41,764 nucleotides of DNA from Candidatus Omnitrophota bacterium (lineage in GTDB: Bacteria > Omnitrophota > Gorgyraeia > Zapsychrales > Fredricksoniimonadaceae), in contig JABDGZ010000013.1 of assembly GCA_013285735.1 (NCBI GenBank), positions 136 to 41,899 of the forward strand. Reading direction: 5' to 3'. This document shows positions 1 through 10,314 of this stretch, piece after piece. The notes below the pieces were generated by a model. The model ran no database searches. It was not told where the DNA came from and saw only the letters and a program-made list of their open reading frames with translations. Positions within the stretch are counted from its first letter, which is position 1. Each line of letters opens with the position of its first letter. Both the position numbers and the translations under genes were made by a program.

Positions 1-20
1 CCGCAGTAGGAGTTAAAGAA

Positions 21-1907
21 ATGTGCGGCATTGCAGGATATTGTTTAAAAACAGAGACCTCACCATCCATTGAACTTATCAATGGCTTTCTGGCGTCCAT
101 CCGTCAACGAGGCCCAGATGATGAGGGTGTCAGTTTAATTTCCCGTCCCAGTGGAAAGATTCAAAGCTATAGGACTGATAATACCTATCCTGCCTTGAGC
201 GATCAAATACCGCATCTCCACGAGGCTAAACACAGGCACGATGTGGCATTGGCCCATTCGCGGTATGCTATTCTTGACCTTAGTGAAAAAGGCCATCAGC
301 CTTTTGTAAGCGCTGATAAATCAATCGTCGGGATTTTTAATGGTGAAATTTATAATTACATTGAACTGCGCAAAGAATTGCTGTCACTAGGTGTAAATTT
401 TCGTACTAATTGCGATACTGAAGTCTTGATCGAAGGTTATGCCCGGTGGAAGGATGATTTATGGGCAAAGATGAATGGCTTTTGGGCTATTGTGTTATAC
501 GACAACGCAAACCACTCGCTTATTTTTTCCCGCGACCGTATGGGTGTCGCACCACTTTACTATCGTCAAACAGCAAACGGGGTATATTTTTCCAGTTATA
601 TAGAGCCGCTAATCGAGATTGAAGGAGCAAAGGCTCAATCCAATGAAGATGCGGTTTTAGGTTTCGCCCAAACAGGATTTAAAGACATAGAGGAAGCAAC
701 GTTTTATAAAGAAATTAAATCGCTACCTGCAGGGTGTACCTTGCGCTTATCCCAAACGCAGAGTGTTTTATCTCAAGCCATCATGAAGCGGTATTGGAAT
801 CTTCCCACCCAACGGCTGCAAGAAAAAGATATTTCTTTTCCCCAAGCTATTAAGGAATTTAGGACCTTGTTTTTTGATGCCGTGGATATTCGTCTGCGGG
901 CAGATGTAAAAATAGGATTTGAATTAAGCGGAGGATTAGACAGCTCTTCCGTCGTAGCTGCGGCTGCGTTATTGAGTAAACTTAAGATCACCACCTATAC
1001 TGCTAAAATACAAGGGGCTGATGAAGAGCCTTTTGCGCGTTCTATTTTACAACAATACGATGTGGATTATCGGGTTTTGGAACATATGGAAGATAATTTT
1101 GCCCGTGATTATGCGCCATTTACAAAGCTCATGGAAGAACCTTTTGATAATCCTAATGCCTACACCCATTATCAAATGCTTAAAACCATGAAATCTCAAG
1201 GTGTGAAGGTGGTCATGACCGGTGCCGGTGGTGACGAGGTCTTAGCCGGGTATGAGTCAAGTTTTTGGCCCAAGGCGTATCAAGAGTGGAAGAAAGAAGA
1301 ATTCCCGTCCTCTTTAAAAGCTGATTGGTACGAAGTTTGCCGGCGGTATAAAACATTTGATAAGGCTAAAAGCACTTTTAGTAATTATTTTTCTGCTGCT
1401 TTCAGGAGATTTTTCAGAAAAGGGCAATCGCCTGAAAGACAGATACCAGCCATGGCGACTACCGCGTTAAATTACCGTGACCGATATGGCAAGTTATCTT
1501 TTGATGAGCAGCGTCGTTTTCATTTTTCAGTGGCCCTGCTTCCTTTTTATATGCGCAGCAGTGATCATTTTACGATGGGCATCCCCATAGAACACCGGTT
1601 TCCTTTATTAGATTATCGATTAGTTGAATTTGGATTAAGCTTACCGATCAGTTATTTATTCCGCAATGGTTGGACAAAATATATTTTACGCAAAGCCATG
1701 GAACCGTATCTGCCAGCCAAGATAATCTGGCGAAGGGAGAAAATGGGGTTTCAGTTTCCTTTTTATGAATATTTAAAAAATAATGAACAAGTCTTTGCGC
1801 CGCAACTAGGTTTTCCAGGGGCGTATCAAGATTTTCTTGATCATGATCCTATTTTATTATGGCGTTTGATTTCGATCGGGATATGGCAAAAAGGATTAAA
1901 GTCATGA
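21..1907 (+). CDS. asnB: asparagine synthase (glutamine-hydrolysing)
   Basis: N-terminal MCGIAGY (class II GATase Cys2), RGPDDEG, FNGEIYNY, ELSGGLDSSSV PP-loop. Confidence 0.95.
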   Translation: MCGIAGYCLKTETSPSIELINGFLASIRQRGPDDEGVSLISRPSGKIQSYRTDNTYPALSDQIPHLHEAKHRHDVALAHSRYAILDLSEKGHQPFVSADKSIVGIFNGEIYNYIELRKELLSLGVNFRTNCDTEVLIEGYARWKDDLWAKMNGFWAIVLYDNANHSLIFSRDRMGVAPLYYRQTANGVYFSSYIEPLIEIEGAKAQSNEDAVLGFAQTGFKDIEEATFYKEIKSLPAGCTLRLSQTQSVLSQAIMKRYWNLPTQRLQEKDISFPQAIKEFRTLFFDAVDIRLRADVKIGFELSGGLDSSSVVAAAALLSKLKITTYTAKIQGADEEPFARSILQQYDVDYRVLEHMEDNFARDYAPFTKLMEEPFDNPNAYTHYQMLKTMKSQGVKVVMTGAGGDEVLAGYESSFWPKAYQEWKKEEFPSSLKADWYEVCRRYKTFDKAKSTFSNYFSAAFRRFFRKGQSPERQIPAMATTALNYRDRYGKLSFDEQRRFHFSVALLPFYMRSSDHFTMGIPIEHRFPLLDYRLVEFGLSLPISYLFRNGWTKYILRKAMEPYLPAKIIWRREKMGFQFPFYEYLKNNEQVFAPQLGFPGAYQDFLDHDPILLWRLISIGIWQKGLKS

Positions 1908-3124
1908 CCTTTGTTTTTGTCGTCGATGCTTTTCCATCAGTTTCAGAGACATTTATCCTTAATCAAATTACAGGACTACTTGATTTGGGCCATGAAGTCG
2001 TTATTTTTTCTGCGGCCCGTCCGGAAGATCGTGATTTTCATGATGATATCCGTAAATACGATCTTTTAAGAAAGACGTATTATCATAACGACCGTGATAG
2101 CAATAAATTCAGCCGTATGTTTTGGGGTTTATTGTTAATTATCCGGTACGGTTATCGCAACCCGAAAGCAGTTTGGAATTCGTTGAACTTTTTTAAATAC
2201 GGTCGTGAAGCCTTATCGTTGAATTATCTGTATAAGGTGATGTTATTTTTAGCTATTGGAAAGATTGATATTATCCTTTGCCATTATGGTCCCAATGGAA
2301 ACTTTGCTGCGTTAATGAAAGAATTAGGTCTACAGGGAAAATTAGTGACCATGTTTCATGGCTATGATATCCGTCGAGGGATTGAGCAGGGAGGCGCCAT
2401 ATACGCTCCTCTTTTTAAAAGGGGAGATGCGTATTTAAGTATTAGTGAGTATAACTATAAAAATTTAGTGGCATTTGGGGCACCCGTTGAGAAGATCCAT
2501 CATCATCCGGTGGGTATTGATATGGAACGTTATACCTACTCAACACGAAGCAACCCGCTTAAAGGAGCTATTAAGATATTGACTGTCAGCCGTTTGGTAA
2601 AAGAAAAAGGTTTATTTTATGGTTTGGAAGCTATTCACAAACTCATTAATGAACGTTCCTTGGTGAATATTGAATATTATATTTTGGGGGATGGTCCTGA
2701 GCGTGAGGACCTGCAGGCCCAGGCCCAGAAGCTGCACATTAAAGATAGAGTTTATTTTATGGGTTCCCAAACCCAAGAGGCAGTGATCAGGGTATTAAGT
2801 GAATCGCATTTATTCTTTTTACCAAGTATTGCTGAAGCCCTTCCTGTTGTGCTGATGGAAGCGCAAGCCACAGGTCTGCCGGTTGTTGCTACTGATGTTG
2901 GTAGTGTCACGCAAGTGATGGTAGATAATAAATCTGGGTATATCGTTCCTGCAAGGGATAGCAGTGCGATGTGCGACAGATTAGAATATCTTATCCGTAA
3001 TCCTCAATTATGGGCTGCGATGGGTGAGGCGGGACGCCGGCATATAGAGGAGCGTTATGATATTAAAAAATTAAATCAGCGTTTGGTGAATTTGTGCCAG
3101 GAACTCTCGGGGCAGGCGGCATGA
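1904..3124 (+). CDS. GT4 family glycosyltransferase (GT-B fold)
   Basis: HGYDIRRG, VSRLVKEKG, LPSIAEALPVVLMEAQATGLPVVATDVGS motifs; ATG at 1904 preferred over the track start 1859, which lies inside asnB. Confidence 0.9.
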   Translation: MTFVFVVDAFPSVSETFILNQITGLLDLGHEVVIFSAARPEDRDFHDDIRKYDLLRKTYYHNDRDSNKFSRMFWGLLLIIRYGYRNPKAVWNSLNFFKYGREALSLNYLYKVMLFLAIGKIDIILCHYGPNGNFAALMKELGLQGKLVTMFHGYDIRRGIEQGGAIYAPLFKRGDAYLSISEYNYKNLVAFGAPVEKIHHHPVGIDMERYTYSTRSNPLKGAIKILTVSRLVKEKGLFYGLEAIHKLINERSLVNIEYYILGDGPEREDLQAQAQKLHIKDRVYFMGSQTQEAVIRVLSESHLFFLPSIAEALPVVLMEAQATGLPVVATDVGSVTQVMVDNKSGYIVPARDSSAMCDRLEYLIRNPQLWAAMGEAGRRHIEERYDIKKLNQRLVNLCQELSGQAA

Positions 3125-4020
3125 TACCTATTGTCAGTGTTATTATTCCAACCTATAACCGCAAAGCAATGCTCAAAAGAGCGCTGGGTAGTGTCCTTAA
3201 TCAAACATTTCAGGACATAGAGGTGATTATCGTGGACAATGCGTCGGTGGATGGTACAGAAGCATTTGTTCACAGCATTCAAGATCCGCGTATTTGTTAT
3301 ATCAGGCATGAAACAAATAAGGGCGGCCCAGCAGCACGCAATACGGGTATAAAAAGTGCCAAGGCTTCTTTAATTGCTTTATTAGACGATGATGATGAGT
3401 GGTTTCCGGAAAAATTAGCTCAACAGGTGGAAAAGTTTAATCAAGTTTCAGCTAATACGGGTCTCATTTATACTTCAGCTGAGATTTATGATGAATCCCG
3501 TCAGAAAATACTTAACATTAATCCCACTGGTTTTCGTGGTCAAGTATACACGAGGGTTTTATTAGGCACTATTTTTGGGAGTGCTACTGTTTTAATCAAG
3601 CGCGAGTGTTTTGATAAGGTAGGAGTGTTTGATGAAAATTTAAGTTCCTGTCAGGATTGGGACATGTGGCTGCGCATTGCGCGGTTTTTTGAATTTGATT
3701 ACGTTAATGAGGTTTTAGCGCGAGTCAATATGCACGGGGAACAGATTTCAACGGATTATGCCAAATTGATCCCAGGACGGACCCTCATGGTACAAAAGCA
3801 TGCCCAAGAGTTTAAGAAATATCCGGATATTTATGTCACTCATTTAAAAAGAATAGGTAAACTCTATTGCCTTAATGGCACATGGGCTAAGGGCATCAGA
3901 TGGTTTCAACAGGCGATTGCCATTAAACCGTTGGAAATAATTAAAATTACGGCATGGATTTTGTTGGAATGGCCTCGGGTGGTTTTATTCTCTAATCTTA
4001 AGAATTTTAAAAAATTATGA
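3121..4020 (+). CDS. GT2 family glycosyltransferase
   Basis: VSVIIPTYNRKAMLKRALGSVLNQTFQDIEVIIVDNAS, LLDDDDEW; start refined to 3121. Confidence 0.92.
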   Translation: MIPIVSVIIPTYNRKAMLKRALGSVLNQTFQDIEVIIVDNASVDGTEAFVHSIQDPRICYIRHETNKGGPAARNTGIKSAKASLIALLDDDDEWFPEKLAQQVEKFNQVSANTGLIYTSAEIYDESRQKILNINPTGFRGQVYTRVLLGTIFGSATVLIKRECFDKVGVFDENLSSCQDWDMWLRIARFFEFDYVNEVLARVNMHGEQISTDYAKLIPGRTLMVQKHAQEFKKYPDIYVTHLKRIGKLYCLNGTWAKGIRWFQQAIAIKPLEIIKITAWILLEWPRVVLFSNLKNFKKL

Positions 4021-5024
4021 AAGTCTTACTTGTTGGTTATCACAATCCGCATTTTGTAAATACCATAGTCCTTCGAGAGAAGGCCGTGGGTTATTTAGGA
4101 CATGAGGCAATCTTTTTTGATGATGCCAGGTATATTATTCCTGGAAGAATAAGATCGAAGTTTCCAGTGTTGCAGCAATGGGATTTGGCACAGTTGAATC
4201 ATTCGTTAGTGAAGATGGCCCAAGAACAGAAACCAGACTGTTGCCTGGTCGTGGGCGGGCAGAACATATGGCCTCAAACAGTTTCCAACATAAAAGAGAT
4301 GGGGATACCTATTGCTTTGTGGACCACGGATGTTCCTGTTGATTTTAAGAATATCCTTGATTCAGCGAGCGTTTATGATCATTTATTTTGCGCGGGAACA
4401 GAAGCATTAGATATTTTTCAGGCACGAGGTTTTAAAAATGTATCCTGGGTCCCTTTTGGATGTGACCCTCATTTTCATCAACGTCTTTCATTGAGTGAAA
4501 GCGAAAGAAAGCAGTACTCCAAAGACATTGTTTTTGTGGGATCTTATTATCCTAACCGTGCAAGCTTGCTTGAGAGTATTGCAGATCTTGATTTGGGCGT
4601 CTGGGGACCGTATTGGCAAAAGTTAGCCGCTGATTCTCCTTTAAAGGATAAGGCGGTCAGCATTAAGATGAATTATGATCAATGGGTGCGGATTTTTAAT
4701 GGTTCTAAAATTAATATCGTCATCCATTATCAGGACGGAAAAACACCTTGTCATCAGGCCAGCCCTAAATTATTTGAGGCCATGGCTTGCGGGAGTTTTG
4801 TCTTGACCGACCGGCAAAAAGACGTACAAGCCTTGTTTAAAGATAAGGAGCATCTGGTATTTTTTGATGGCCCAGAGGATTTACGTTCCAAAATTAAATA
4901 TTATCTTGATCATGAGGATGAGCGTAAGCGTATTGCCGACGCTGGATATGCAGAAGTCAGCGCCAAACACAGGTACCAAGATCGTCTAAAGAAGATACTA
5001 GTGCATTTTCAAATTAATTCTTAA
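4017..5024 (+). CDS. CgeB-like glycosyltransferase
   Basis: MKVLLVGYHNPHF, FVGSYYPNRASLLE, SPKLFEAMACGSFVLTDRQKD typical of CgeB/Glyco_trans_1_2 proteins. Confidence 0.8.
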   Translation: MKVLLVGYHNPHFVNTIVLREKAVGYLGHEAIFFDDARYIIPGRIRSKFPVLQQWDLAQLNHSLVKMAQEQKPDCCLVVGGQNIWPQTVSNIKEMGIPIALWTTDVPVDFKNILDSASVYDHLFCAGTEALDIFQARGFKNVSWVPFGCDPHFHQRLSLSESERKQYSKDIVFVGSYYPNRASLLESIADLDLGVWGPYWQKLAADSPLKDKAVSIKMNYDQWVRIFNGSKINIVIHYQDGKTPCHQASPKLFEAMACGSFVLTDRQKDVQALFKDKEHLVFFDGPEDLRSKIKYYLDHEDERKRIADAGYAEVSAKHRYQDRLKKILVHFQINS

Positions 5025-5026
5025 TA

Positions 5027-5054
5027 CTGGATTCCCGCTTTCGCGGGAATGACA
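5027..5054. repeat. 28-bp palindromic repeat CTGGATTCCCGCTTTCGCGGGAATGACA (dRS3-like), copy 1
   Basis: identical to 28364-28391; ATTCCCGC/GCGGGAAT palindrome. Confidence 0.85.
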
Positions 5055-5074
5055 ATAGTTTGTCTTTAAAAGCC

Positions 5075-6193
5075 ATGAATCGTAAATATAAAATTATACA
5101 TTTAGTCGAGTCTCTTAATGAAATAGGGGGAATGGAGCGGATTGTTGCCGAGATAGTCGCTCATTTAAACAAGGAAGAGTTCGAAGCGGAAATATGGTGT
5201 GTGCATCAGGGGGGAAAATTTGCTGAAGAATTACGCAAACAAGGTCTTAGTGTAAAGATTCTAAATATCTCCAATTATTATAATCTTTTGAATATCTTGA
5301 AATTAGCCTGGTACTTGAAGCGATCCAAGGCTGATATAGTGCATACCCATTTGTATTTTGCTTCAACCATTGGCCGCATTGCAGGCAGGATTGCTGGTGT
5401 TAAGGTTTTGATCAATCATGTGCATAGTTCGTATTGGCATTATTCCCCAAGAAATTTATCCATTGAACGCCTATTAAGCAAGATAACTGATAAGATCATT
5501 TGTGTTTCTGATCATACGAAAGATTTTGTCATTAACCATGAAAAAATAAAACCATCCAGGGTCAAGGTCATTTATAACGGGATTTCGTGTATTGATACTT
5601 GTTCCAGGCAAGAAGCTCGCCAATCGTTTAGCGTTGGCCCTCAAGAAATTATTATTATATCAGTGGCTAATTTGCTTGAGAATAAAGGGCATAAGGTGCT
5701 ATTAAAGGCTTTAAGTTTGCTTGGAATCCAAGAAAGGAAGGTCAAATGCTGGATCGTGGGTCAAGGGGCCATGGCAGAAGAGTTAAAAGAATATGCCCGG
5801 CAGTTGAATTTGGATTCACGGATTGTTTTCTGGGGAGAACGCCAGGATGTCCCTCAATTATTAACTGCCAGTGACATTTTTGTGTTGGCTTCCATTCACC
5901 GGGAAGGATTGTCTGTTTCGGTTTTAGAAGCCATGGCGTATCAAGTGCCTGTGATTGCGACCAAGGTGGGTGGGATACCGGAAGCTATTGAGGACGGGGT
6001 TAGTGGCCTTTTGATTGCGCCCAATGATCCGGTTGCTTTAGCTGCTGCCATCGAAGAACTCATCAGTAGTCAGGAGAAGAGGCTTGAATATGCCCAGGCA
6101 GGCGTGAAGAAGTTCAAAGAAAAGTTTGAATTTAAGAATATGATCGTACGGATTGAAAAATTATATAGAGAATGTTTAAAAAATTATGCCTAA
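5075..6193 (+). CDS. GT4 family glycosyltransferase
   Basis: VESLNEIGGMERIVAEIV, VHTHLYFAS, ASIHREGLSVSVLEAMAYQVPVIATKVGGIPEAI; ATG at 5075 preferred over TTG 5060. Confidence 0.92.
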   Translation: MNRKYKIIHLVESLNEIGGMERIVAEIVAHLNKEEFEAEIWCVHQGGKFAEELRKQGLSVKILNISNYYNLLNILKLAWYLKRSKADIVHTHLYFASTIGRIAGRIAGVKVLINHVHSSYWHYSPRNLSIERLLSKITDKIICVSDHTKDFVINHEKIKPSRVKVIYNGISCIDTCSRQEARQSFSVGPQEIIIISVANLLENKGHKVLLKALSLLGIQERKVKCWIVGQGAMAEELKEYARQLNLDSRIVFWGERQDVPQLLTASDIFVLASIHREGLSVSVLEAMAYQVPVIATKVGGIPEAIEDGVSGLLIAPNDPVALAAAIEELISSQEKRLEYAQAGVKKFKEKFEFKNMIVRIEKLYRECLKNYA

Positions 6194-7304
6194 GTACAAT
6201 ATTTTATATATCCATAATAAGAGTGAAATCAGCGGCGGGGAACGCAGCCTTTTGAGCTTATGGGAGAATTTGGATAAATGGATTTTTACTCCTTTTCTGA
6301 TACTGCCTTGTGAAGGAGATTTTTCCTATCAGGCCAGGGAATTGGGTCTCAAGGTTATTTGTCATTCTTTTCCAAAACTACGTCCCTGGAATATTATTGG
6401 TATTGTTCAAACCATGATTACTTTAAGAAAAGTCCTTTTAGAAAATCAAATTCGTCTGATTCACTCGTATACAGCGCGTAATAATGTCTTGGCGTCCCTG
6501 GTGGGTCGATTCATGCGTATTCCTGTCATTTGGCATGAGCGCAATGTTCTCATGAAAGGTGAAGTTGATACAACAAGAAAACTTTTATTTTTACCAGACG
6601 CGGTTATCTGTAATTCCAAGGCCGTGGCGGATCGTTTGGGTACATTACCTTCAAAAGTTAAAGTTATTTTAAATGGGGTTGATTTAAATAAATTTGTACC
6701 CATGGCTGCTGTTTCAGATTTAAAGAAAAAGTATGGCGGGGAGCATAAGCAGATAGTTGGCATTGTCACTAATTTGACGGTACGGCGCAGGGTGGAGTAT
6801 TTTATTGAGGCGGCAAAAATCATTCATGCTCAAGATCCTAATATTATTTTTCTTATTGTCGGCGGAGAGTTTGAAGAAGTCTCCCAAGGACGGTTAAAGC
6901 AATTAGAGCTTCTTTCACAGACTTTAGGGCTTGAAGATTGTCTTTTTTTTATTGGCAGGCAGGATGATGTCCGTCCATGGATCTCGATTTTTGACCTGTC
7001 TGTCCATGTGACGTCTCTTGATGCTTGCAGCCGCTCGATATTAGAGGCAATGGCCATGAAGCGCGCCATTGTGGCCATGAATGACGGCGGCAATCCGGAA
7101 TTAATTGAAAATAATCAAAGCGGGATTTTAGTTGAGCCTTTTGATCAAAAGGCTTTTGTTAACGCAGTGCTCTCCTTGCTTGGGGACAAAGAGAAAAGAG
7201 AGAGGCTTGGAAACGCGGCCAGGGTAAGGGTCCAAGAACATTTTGATGTCAAACAGAATGCCCAGGAAACCCAGGAATTATATTTACAATTACTTAAAGG
7301 GTAA
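6186..7304 (+). CDS. GT4 family glycosyltransferase
   Basis: SGGERSLLSLW, GVDLNKFVP, SILEAMAMKRAIVAMNDGGNPELI. Confidence 0.9.
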   Translation: MPKYNILYIHNKSEISGGERSLLSLWENLDKWIFTPFLILPCEGDFSYQARELGLKVICHSFPKLRPWNIIGIVQTMITLRKVLLENQIRLIHSYTARNNVLASLVGRFMRIPVIWHERNVLMKGEVDTTRKLLFLPDAVICNSKAVADRLGTLPSKVKVILNGVDLNKFVPMAAVSDLKKKYGGEHKQIVGIVTNLTVRRRVEYFIEAAKIIHAQDPNIIFLIVGGEFEEVSQGRLKQLELLSQTLGLEDCLFFIGRQDDVRPWISIFDLSVHVTSLDACSRSILEAMAMKRAIVAMNDGGNPELIENNQSGILVEPFDQKAFVNAVLSLLGDKEKRERLGNAARVRVQEHFDVKQNAQETQELYLQLLKG

Positions 7305-7308
7305 ATAA

Positions 7309-8034
7309 ATGCGTTACGCGATTATATCGGACATTCATGGAAATCTAGAAGGCCTGCAGGCCGTTCTTCGGGAGTGCAGTTTAGCCCAGGTGCAGGCCGT
7401 ATTATGTTCAGGGGATATCGTGGGGTATGGCGCGAATCCTAAAGAATGTTTAGAGATTATCCGTCAATTTAAGATTATTTCCGTTGCGGGTAATCATGAT
7501 TGGGCTGTTAGCGGCAGATTGGATTTTTCACATTTCACGGATGACGGCAGAAGAGCGGTGGAATGGACGCGGGGGCATATTGCGATGGAAGATATTGCCT
7601 ACCTTAACGCGCTGGAATTATCCATTAAGAATAAAGATTGTATCCTGGTCCACGCGTCATTGTATGAGCCGCAGCAGTTTAGATACATGACTAATTTGTC
7701 TAAGGCGAGTATAAGTTTTCCATTAATGGATGTTCCTGTTTGTTTTATAGGGCATACCCATGTGCCAGGAGTATTTGTTGAAGCGGATGGAAAAATTTAT
7801 AACATGGATAATTCGACCATAGAAATTCAGTTGAAGTATAAATATATCGTTAATGTAGGTAGTGTTGGTCAGCCCAGGGATGGCAATCCCATGGCCAGCT
7901 TTTGTATTTATGACACTCAATTACAGACCATCGAGTTAAGACGGGTGCCGTACAATATCCACGAGGCCCAAAGAAAAATTATTGAAGCAGGTTTGCCGCG
8001 TACCTTGGCATCACGGCTTGCGGTGGGGAGATAA
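7309..8034 (+). CDS. metallophosphoesterase (YfcE/MJ0936-like)
   Basis: ISDIHGNLEGLQAVL, SGDIVGYGANP, VAGNHDWA, FIGHTHVPG calcineurin-like motifs. Confidence 0.9.
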   Translation: MRYAIISDIHGNLEGLQAVLRECSLAQVQAVLCSGDIVGYGANPKECLEIIRQFKIISVAGNHDWAVSGRLDFSHFTDDGRRAVEWTRGHIAMEDIAYLNALELSIKNKDCILVHASLYEPQQFRYMTNLSKASISFPLMDVPVCFIGHTHVPGVFVEADGKIYNMDNSTIEIQLKYKYIVNVGSVGQPRDGNPMASFCIYDTQLQTIELRRVPYNIHEAQRKIIEAGLPRTLASRLAVGR

Positions 8035-9150
8035 ATGCGTTTAGGCATTGATGCACGTGAAATTCAAGACGGTGTTTATACAGGCATTGGCCGGCCTTTG
8101 GTCAATTTTTTGCGTTATTTTGCGGCCCAAGACAATAAGGATACCTGTATTTTATTTTCTTCTAAAGAAATTCCTATTGATTTTGGAACTAAGGTCAGCC
8201 GTGTGGTGATGCCTGAAGGTATCACCTTTATCTGGGACCAATGGTCTTTGCCACAAGCTATCAAAAAGGCCGAGATAGATATTTTTTATTCACCTTACTA
8301 CAAAATTCCTTTGCTTAAACCTTGTACAACGGTAAGTGCTATTTTGGATTTAATGTATATTGCTCATGAACCTACATATAAAAAAATGTCGCCGTTAGCA
8401 AAAATTTATTATGCCACCTTTGGAAGGCTTTTCGCCCATCGGTCGGATAAAATCCTGACATGTTCCCAATATTCGAAACAGGATATTAAGCGCATTTATG
8501 GGGTTGACGAAGCCAAGATTGTAATTATTCCTTTGAGCGTTGCTTCTATTTATTTTTCCCCGCATGACCCATCACAAGTAACAGCCATCAAAAGAAAATA
8601 CAATATCAATGGCCGGTATATTCTTTATATGGGTAATTTTAAAGCCCATAAGAATATTGCTCAATTGATCCATGCTTTTGCAGTCATTGTCCAGGAATTC
8701 CCTGATGTGAGTTTAGTCTTAGCCGGCCCTCTTGAGCATAGTTACTCAGAATTATTAGGAATTATTAAAAATAATCATCTTGAAGGTAGGGTTATTTTTA
8801 CCGGGAAGGTCATGGAATCCGATGGGCCGCAATACCTGTACCAAGGAGCTGAAGTGTTTGTGATGCCTACACTGTATGAAGGCTTTGGCATACCACCCCT
8901 TGAGGCGATGGCCTGTGGGGTGCCTGTGATAGCCTCAAGAGCGACGTCTATTCCAGAGATCGTGGGGGATGCGGGAATTTTATTTGATCCGCACAATGCA
9001 ACTGAATTGGCTCATGCGATCAAGAAAATCTTTCAGGATCCAGCATTAAAAAAGGAACTTATTGATAAAGGCTTCAAGCGCGCCCGTGTTTTTGAAACAG
9101 AGAAGAAAGCCCAAGAAATGTATGATTTTCTAAAACAAGGATTTAAATGA
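8035..9150 (+). CDS. GT4 family glycosyltransferase
   Basis: [55 protein letters not shown]. Confidence 0.92.
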   Translation: MRLGIDAREIQDGVYTGIGRPLVNFLRYFAAQDNKDTCILFSSKEIPIDFGTKVSRVVMPEGITFIWDQWSLPQAIKKAEIDIFYSPYYKIPLLKPCTTVSAILDLMYIAHEPTYKKMSPLAKIYYATFGRLFAHRSDKILTCSQYSKQDIKRIYGVDEAKIVIIPLSVASIYFSPHDPSQVTAIKRKYNINGRYILYMGNFKAHKNIAQLIHAFAVIVQEFPDVSLVLAGPLEHSYSELLGIIKNNHLEGRVIFTGKVMESDGPQYLYQGAEVFVMPTLYEGFGIPPLEAMACGVPVIASRATSIPEIVGDAGILFDPHNATELAHAIKKIFQDPALKKELIDKGFKRARVFETEKKAQEMYDFLKQGFK

Positions 9151-10118
9151 ATATCTATTGTGCTGTAAGTATAGACACAGAGTGTGATCAGGGTGTGCAA
9201 TGGCGGACTTTATCGCCAATGAAATTCACTTCTGTCACAGACGTGATCCCTAATGTCCTTCAAAAGATTTTCTTAAAACATGGAGTTATGTCAACGTATT
9301 TATTAAGCCCGGAGGTTTTAGAAAATCCAGCATGCGTGGATGTTTTAAAATCATTACCGCATGTTGAGCTGGGGAGTCATTTGCATGGTGAGTTTGTAGA
9401 GCCTTTAAGAAAGCCCGTAGGTGCATCCATCAGTGATTTTCAAGCCATGTACCCTCCTGAAATTGAAGCAGCTAAAATGGCTAATTTAACCCGTCTTTTT
9501 GAAGAAAAAATGGGGTTTAAGCCAACCTCTTTTCGGGCAGGGCGTTGGGGGATTAGTCCGCATAGTTTTAAGATATTAGAAGATTTAGGTTATCTGGTTG
9601 ATTCCAGTGTGACGCCATATTTTACCTGGAAATTTCCCAATCATATCCTTGATTATAAAACAGCCCTTGATGTCCCGTATTTTACATCAGCAGAGAATTT
9701 GCTGGTCCAAGGGAAGATGCGATTACTTCAGGTTCCGGTCACCATCGTTTCGCATTACGGGCACATGTTTAATAAGAGTAGTCCTTATTTGCCAGGCTTT
9801 GCCAAAGAGATTTTAATCAAAATCCCGTTGTGGAGACCAATGTGGCTTCGGCCGACCTACAGTGATTTTAATCAGATGAAACACGTGATTGATACGTATA
9901 TTTCTTCTCACAGCGATGAGCAAGATATTGTTTTGAACATGATGTTCCATAGTGTTGAAATATTGCCCGAAGAGAATCCTTATAATTTTGATCAAAAAAG
10001 GATCGGCCTTTTTTTAAATAACATGGAAAAGACTTTTGAATATATGCATAAGCGCGGTGTTAAATTTTTAGGTTTGAGTGATATTCATCCTATTTTTGAA
10101 AATAGACTAGTATTATAA
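9147..10118 (+). CDS. polysaccharide deacetylase-like (WalW-type) protein
   Basis: VSIDTECDQGVQW, LGSHLHGEF, FRAGRWGISPHSFKILEDLGYLVDSSVTP, MMFHSVEI. Confidence 0.7.
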   Translation: MNIYCAVSIDTECDQGVQWRTLSPMKFTSVTDVIPNVLQKIFLKHGVMSTYLLSPEVLENPACVDVLKSLPHVELGSHLHGEFVEPLRKPVGASISDFQAMYPPEIEAAKMANLTRLFEEKMGFKPTSFRAGRWGISPHSFKILEDLGYLVDSSVTPYFTWKFPNHILDYKTALDVPYFTSAENLLVQGKMRLLQVPVTIVSHYGHMFNKSSPYLPGFAKEILIKIPLWRPMWLRPTYSDFNQMKHVIDTYISSHSDEQDIVLNMMFHSVEILPEENPYNFDQKRIGLFLNNMEKTFEYMHKRGVKFLGLSDIHPIFENRLVL

Positions 10119-10138
10119 GCTTTATGAAATACATGGAC

Positions 10139-10280
10139 GGATGACACTGGTATATTGTTCTGGCTAAAATCTTTGTTCACGCTGGTAACGTTGTTTCCCA
10201 AATTTGAGGTCACGCGTTAAGTCCAGCCGAATGCAACGGTCCAGATTTTTATACGCCAGAACAACATACCAGTATCATCC
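10139..10280. repeat. long imperfect palindrome, element A1 (142 bp)
   Basis: arms GGATGACACTGGTATATTGTTCTGGC and GCCAGAACAACATACCAGTATCATCC pair with 2 mismatches; inner stem GCTGGTAACG/CGTTAagtCCAGC. Confidence 0.8.
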
Positions 10281-10314
10281 TGCGCAAGAGTTGCATTGCA
10301 TGACAAGTTTGAGA

